Of a DNA stretch of 64,000 bases, positions 61,761 through 64,000 are shown piece after piece. Source of the stretch: Pseudemcibacter aquimaris (GTDB lineage Bacteria; Pseudomonadota; Alphaproteobacteria; Sphingomonadales; Emcibacteraceae); assembly GCF_028869115.1 (NCBI RefSeq), contig NZ_CP079800.1:2448501-2512500 (forward strand), read 5' to 3'. The notes below the pieces were generated by a model, which saw nothing but the letters and a program-made list of their open reading frames with translations, did no database searches and had not been told where the DNA came from. Position 1 is the stretch's first letter. Each line of letters opens with the position of its first letter. A program made the position numbers and the translations under genes.

Positions 61761-63171
61761 TCAAGCTGGCTAACTTCTTATAGATGGCAACCATGGCATA
61801 GGTATCCATCTCACAGTAGCTCAATAGCCCTTTGGCAATTTTTTGTCTTTCCTTCCCTGCGGTATCCATCATTTTCTGCCAAGCATCCATGGCAGATGCA
61901 CCGTCCTGAACATCAAGGTCTTTATAACCAAGCTCCGGACACAATACTGGCAAAACCTTTTTAATGGACGTAGAGCCATCAAACCGGGCGTCAACGTAGG
62001 CTTCCTTAAAAATGTCTTCCAGGTCCATCATTCGCCTGTTTATATCCATCAGGAAGTCTGACTTTTCAGGAAACCAATTAGCCATTTCCTTATTCTGCGT
62101 TTTTTCAAATGAAGCATGCCAGGACACCACACTTCCGTCCGCACCAAAGTCCGCTTCCATTTGATCCACAAGATTGCGTGGCAGCTGCATTTCCTGTTGC
62201 AGAAACTCCCTATGTTCAAGACTTCCGTCATTGTGAAGAATGTGAAGAGAATACTGCACAGGGAAATGCTTGTGCGGGCTGACACCGTCAACTATCGGCA
62301 CCGCTGACGCGAAGGTTTCATAGTCGAAGAAATAGAGCGGGAATTTATATTCATCCAAGAAACCACTGATCAATCGCTGACTGACTTGGGGTTCGCCCGC
62401 ATGTACAGCAGCCAAGACGATAGACTGCTTATCAGATAATTCGTATTCGGGGTCTACGTCGTTAAGGTCATAGAGGTTCTCACCAACTAGTTGATCGCGT
62501 TTTTTCTGGCTTAACCTCGGAAGGCTGTAAATCGATGGCTTGGGGATGTTTGGATTAAAAACAGCAAACGTATCACAATGGTTCGCCCGCGATTTCAACA
62601 GGCAGTCACAGCCATTCTTATCTATGGTATTCGCTGATAACTGAGACAGCGCCTGATCAATTTCAATCGATGTCACCGCTTCGCTTTCAGCCACTTCCAC
62701 AGTTATATCTTGGATTTTTAATAAGGCTGCAGGTTCTATCTCACCGGAGCGAACATAGTCTCCATTCAAGTGGATTAGGTAAACCTTATGGATTTTAGTG
62801 CCAGATCGCTCCGCACAGATTTTTTGAAAGCAGGCATCCTTTATGTGATTGTGCTTCTTGTCTGTCTTTACGCTCGTTGAGGACTTGACCTCGTATAAGA
62901 TATTTAGACCTTCGTCTGTGATCTCGAAGCCATCCGCCCTTGCAAACAAGCCATCATCGCTCTGGAAGATCTTCTGGAAATCCAAATTATGATTACCTTG
63001 ATCTTCAAAATATTGTCGAACGTAACGCTCGACTTCATATCCTTCCCTGATCAACTTCTGAAGAAAAACAGAAAACTCACCCTCTGGATAGTTTTCAGGT
63101 TCGTGTTTAGCCAGCCAAAATGATTTGGGACAGTTAAGGTAATGAATAAAATCAGTTTTTGTTAATTGCAT
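61753..63171 (-). CDS. Cas4-like nuclease fused to DUF2779 (RNase H-like) domain
   Basis: This 472-residue protein has an N-terminal PD-(D/E)xK nuclease with LTKTDFIHYLNCPKSFWL, GLFARADGFEIT and LYEVKSSTSVK. Cysteines at NCPKSFW, CDCL and CDTF could hold an Fe-S cluster. The C-terminal DUF2779 domain has an exonuclease-like core: YFFDYETFASAVP, VVSWHASFEK, MDLEDIFKEAYVD and YCEMDTYAMV. Such proteins are found as scattered single genes in bacteria and are thought to process DNA. It is the last gene before the right att site, on the minus strand, and has its own promoter region. Confidence 0.85.
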   Translation of the reverse strand: MQLTKTDFIHYLNCPKSFWLAKHEPENYPEGEFSVFLQKLIREGYEVERYVRQYFEDQGNHNLDFQKIFQSDDGLFARADGFEITDEGLNILYEVKSSTSVKTDKKHNHIKDACFQKICAERSGTKIHKVYLIHLNGDYVRSGEIEPAALLKIQDITVEVAESEAVTSIEIDQALSQLSANTIDKNGCDCLLKSRANHCDTFAVFNPNIPKPSIYSLPRLSQKKRDQLVGENLYDLNDVDPEYELSDKQSIVLAAVHAGEPQVSQRLISGFLDEYKFPLYFFDYETFASAVPIVDGVSPHKHFPVQYSLHILHNDGSLEHREFLQQEMQLPRNLVDQMEADFGADGSVVSWHASFEKTQNKEMANWFPEKSDFLMDINRRMMDLEDIFKEAYVDARFDGSTSIKKVLPVLCPELGYKDLDVQDGASAMDAWQKMMDTAGKERQKIAKGLLSYCEMDTYAMVAIYKKLASLIK

Positions 63172-63183
63172 CCATTAACCATA

Positions 63184-63332
63184 CACAATGAGTCCACAGT
63201 TCAGAAGGATTTTCTCTTTGTTTATAAGGACTTCTCTGTCCCTTTAGTGCATTTTTAGTGCACTATGCAAAAAACCGCCCCAAAGGGACGGCTTTCTGAC
63301 TTTTGTAACTCTTTGATAAACAAAGAGAATTT
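63184..63332. other. Right-hand phage arm of prophage B
   Basis: About 150 bases here align with 8423-8570 at the end of prophage A. The segment holds two TTTAGTGCA arm-type motifs (63243-63251 and 63254-63262) and a terminator (63266-63297), and leads directly into the CCA end of the tRNA. Both phages therefore bring the same kind of arm to the tRNA. Confidence 0.75.
63266..63297 (-). terminator. Phage-supplied terminator downstream of tRNA-fMet
   Basis: On the minus strand GCCGTCCC, loop TTT, GGGGCGGT is followed by a run of Ts. It lies 36 bases beyond the tRNA 3' end, inside the prophage, so the rRNA operon transcript now ends on phage DNA. The copy at 8505-8536 belonged to prophage A. 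Confidence 0.75.
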
Positions 63333-63409
<77 letters not shown>

Positions 63410-63457
63410 TCATTGTAATTATTCTTTTATATCTGATATTTATCATTTAATCCAGAT

Positions 63458-63484
63458 ACAAAAAAACCGCCTTGTGGGCGGTTG
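63458..63484 (-). terminator. Terminator between 5S rRNA and tRNA-fMet
   Basis: On the minus strand ACCGCC, loop CACAA, GGCGGT is followed by seven Ts. It lies after the 5S gene and before the tRNA, so much of the rRNA transcript should stop here and tRNA-fMet would depend on read-through or its own promoter. Confidence 0.8.
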
Positions 63485-63530
63485 ATTTTGATCTTTGAGA
63501 TTGTGAGGGGGTTTATAATACTCTTAATAG

Positions 63531-63646
63531 ATCTGGCAGCGACCTACTCTTCCGCGCCTTAAGACGAAGTACCATCGGCACAAAGACCTTTCACTTCCGG
63601 GTTCGGGATGGGACCGGGTGGGACAATCTTGTTATAACCACCAGAT
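63531..63646 (-). rRNA. rrf: 5S ribosomal RNA
   Basis: The minus strand reads with complementary ends (ATCTGG... and ...CCAGAT) and contains the conserved core CCCATCCCGAACCCGGAAGTG and GCCGATGGTACT, in two separate segments typical of 5S rRNA. Length is about 116 bases. It lies 94 bases downstream of the 23S gene. Confidence 0.95.
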
Positions 63647-63740
63647 CAATTAAAAGTATTATAAAGTCTAATTAGTATTATGTAATGAGCACCTTGCTCT
63701 GAGATCATTTTATTCTGATCTCTGTTCATGATGAGATTTC

Positions 63741-64000
<260 letters not shown>

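Overview
The window comes from an alphaproteobacterium. Its right edge holds, on the minus strand, the 3' end of a 23S rRNA gene, a 5S rRNA gene and an initiator tRNA (tRNA-fMet). That 23S-5S-fMet order is the usual alphaproteobacterial rRNA operon layout. The phage gene families (DUF2460, DUF2163, DUF6441, DUF6511, DUF6362, DUF6378, DUF6127) are also typical of alphaproteobacterial phages. No ordinary host protein gene is in view. I cannot place the organism below class level.

Almost everything else is two related temperate phages lying head to tail in the 3' half of tRNA-fMet. Prophage A is visible only as its right end (1-8616): the start of an AAA ATPase gene, an AlpA-like regulator, an early regulator, a CI-like repressor, then cargo (a winged-helix-like protein, a secreted nuclease, a DUF4145/RecD-like helicase and a TPR/OB-fold protein), ending in an att site. 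Prophage B (8617-63378, about 55 kb) looks complete. Positions 1-2209 and 57315-59525 are diverged copies of the same immunity/early region. The two repressors differ at about 8 of 222 residues, so the prophages are probably homoimmune.

Prophage B from left to right: an att site made of a tRNA 3' fragment, arm-type integrase sites and a terminator (8423-8920); a tyrosine integrase with an AlpA-like C-terminal fusion; a WYL-domain regulator; a type IC restriction-modification operon (hsdM, hsdS, hsdR) whose HsdS carries four 12-bp TAEL-type repeats; and a 1833-residue DUF4011-helicase-Vsr protein with a GreA/GreB-like C-terminus. From 22857 to 58756 the phage core reads on the minus strand. 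From its promoter-proximal end it encodes an early regulator, AlpA, RecA-like ATPase, DUF669, helicase, zinc protein, Cas4-like nuclease, Toprim/RecA-like primase-helicase, an iteron-rich non-coding stretch (likely origin), RuvC-like resolvase, two DUF proteins, ParB-methyltransferase, terminase, portal, S49 protease with nested scaffold, decoration and capsid proteins, connectors, tail proteins (with a programmed -1 frameshift), tape measure, GTA-like hub and tip proteins, fibre and lysis genes. Plus-strand or isolated morons interrupt this operon: a ParD/RelE pair, a TacA/TacT pair, a 70-residue protein, and an HD-GYP cyclic-di-GMP phosphodiesterase.

Right of the repressor of prophage B lies its lysogeny cargo: a secreted nuclease, two unknown proteins, a Gdt1-type cation exporter and a Cas4-like/DUF2779 nuclease. 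Both prophages therefore carry variable cargo in two slots, next to the integrase and between the repressor and the att site, on the strand of the repressor. This is where I expect antiviral or lysogenic-conversion functions. The strongest candidates for something undescribed are the DUF4145-helicase plus TPR-OB gene pair of prophage A, the GreA-tailed DUF4011 helicase-nuclease of prophage B, and the HD-GYP gene inside the tail operon.
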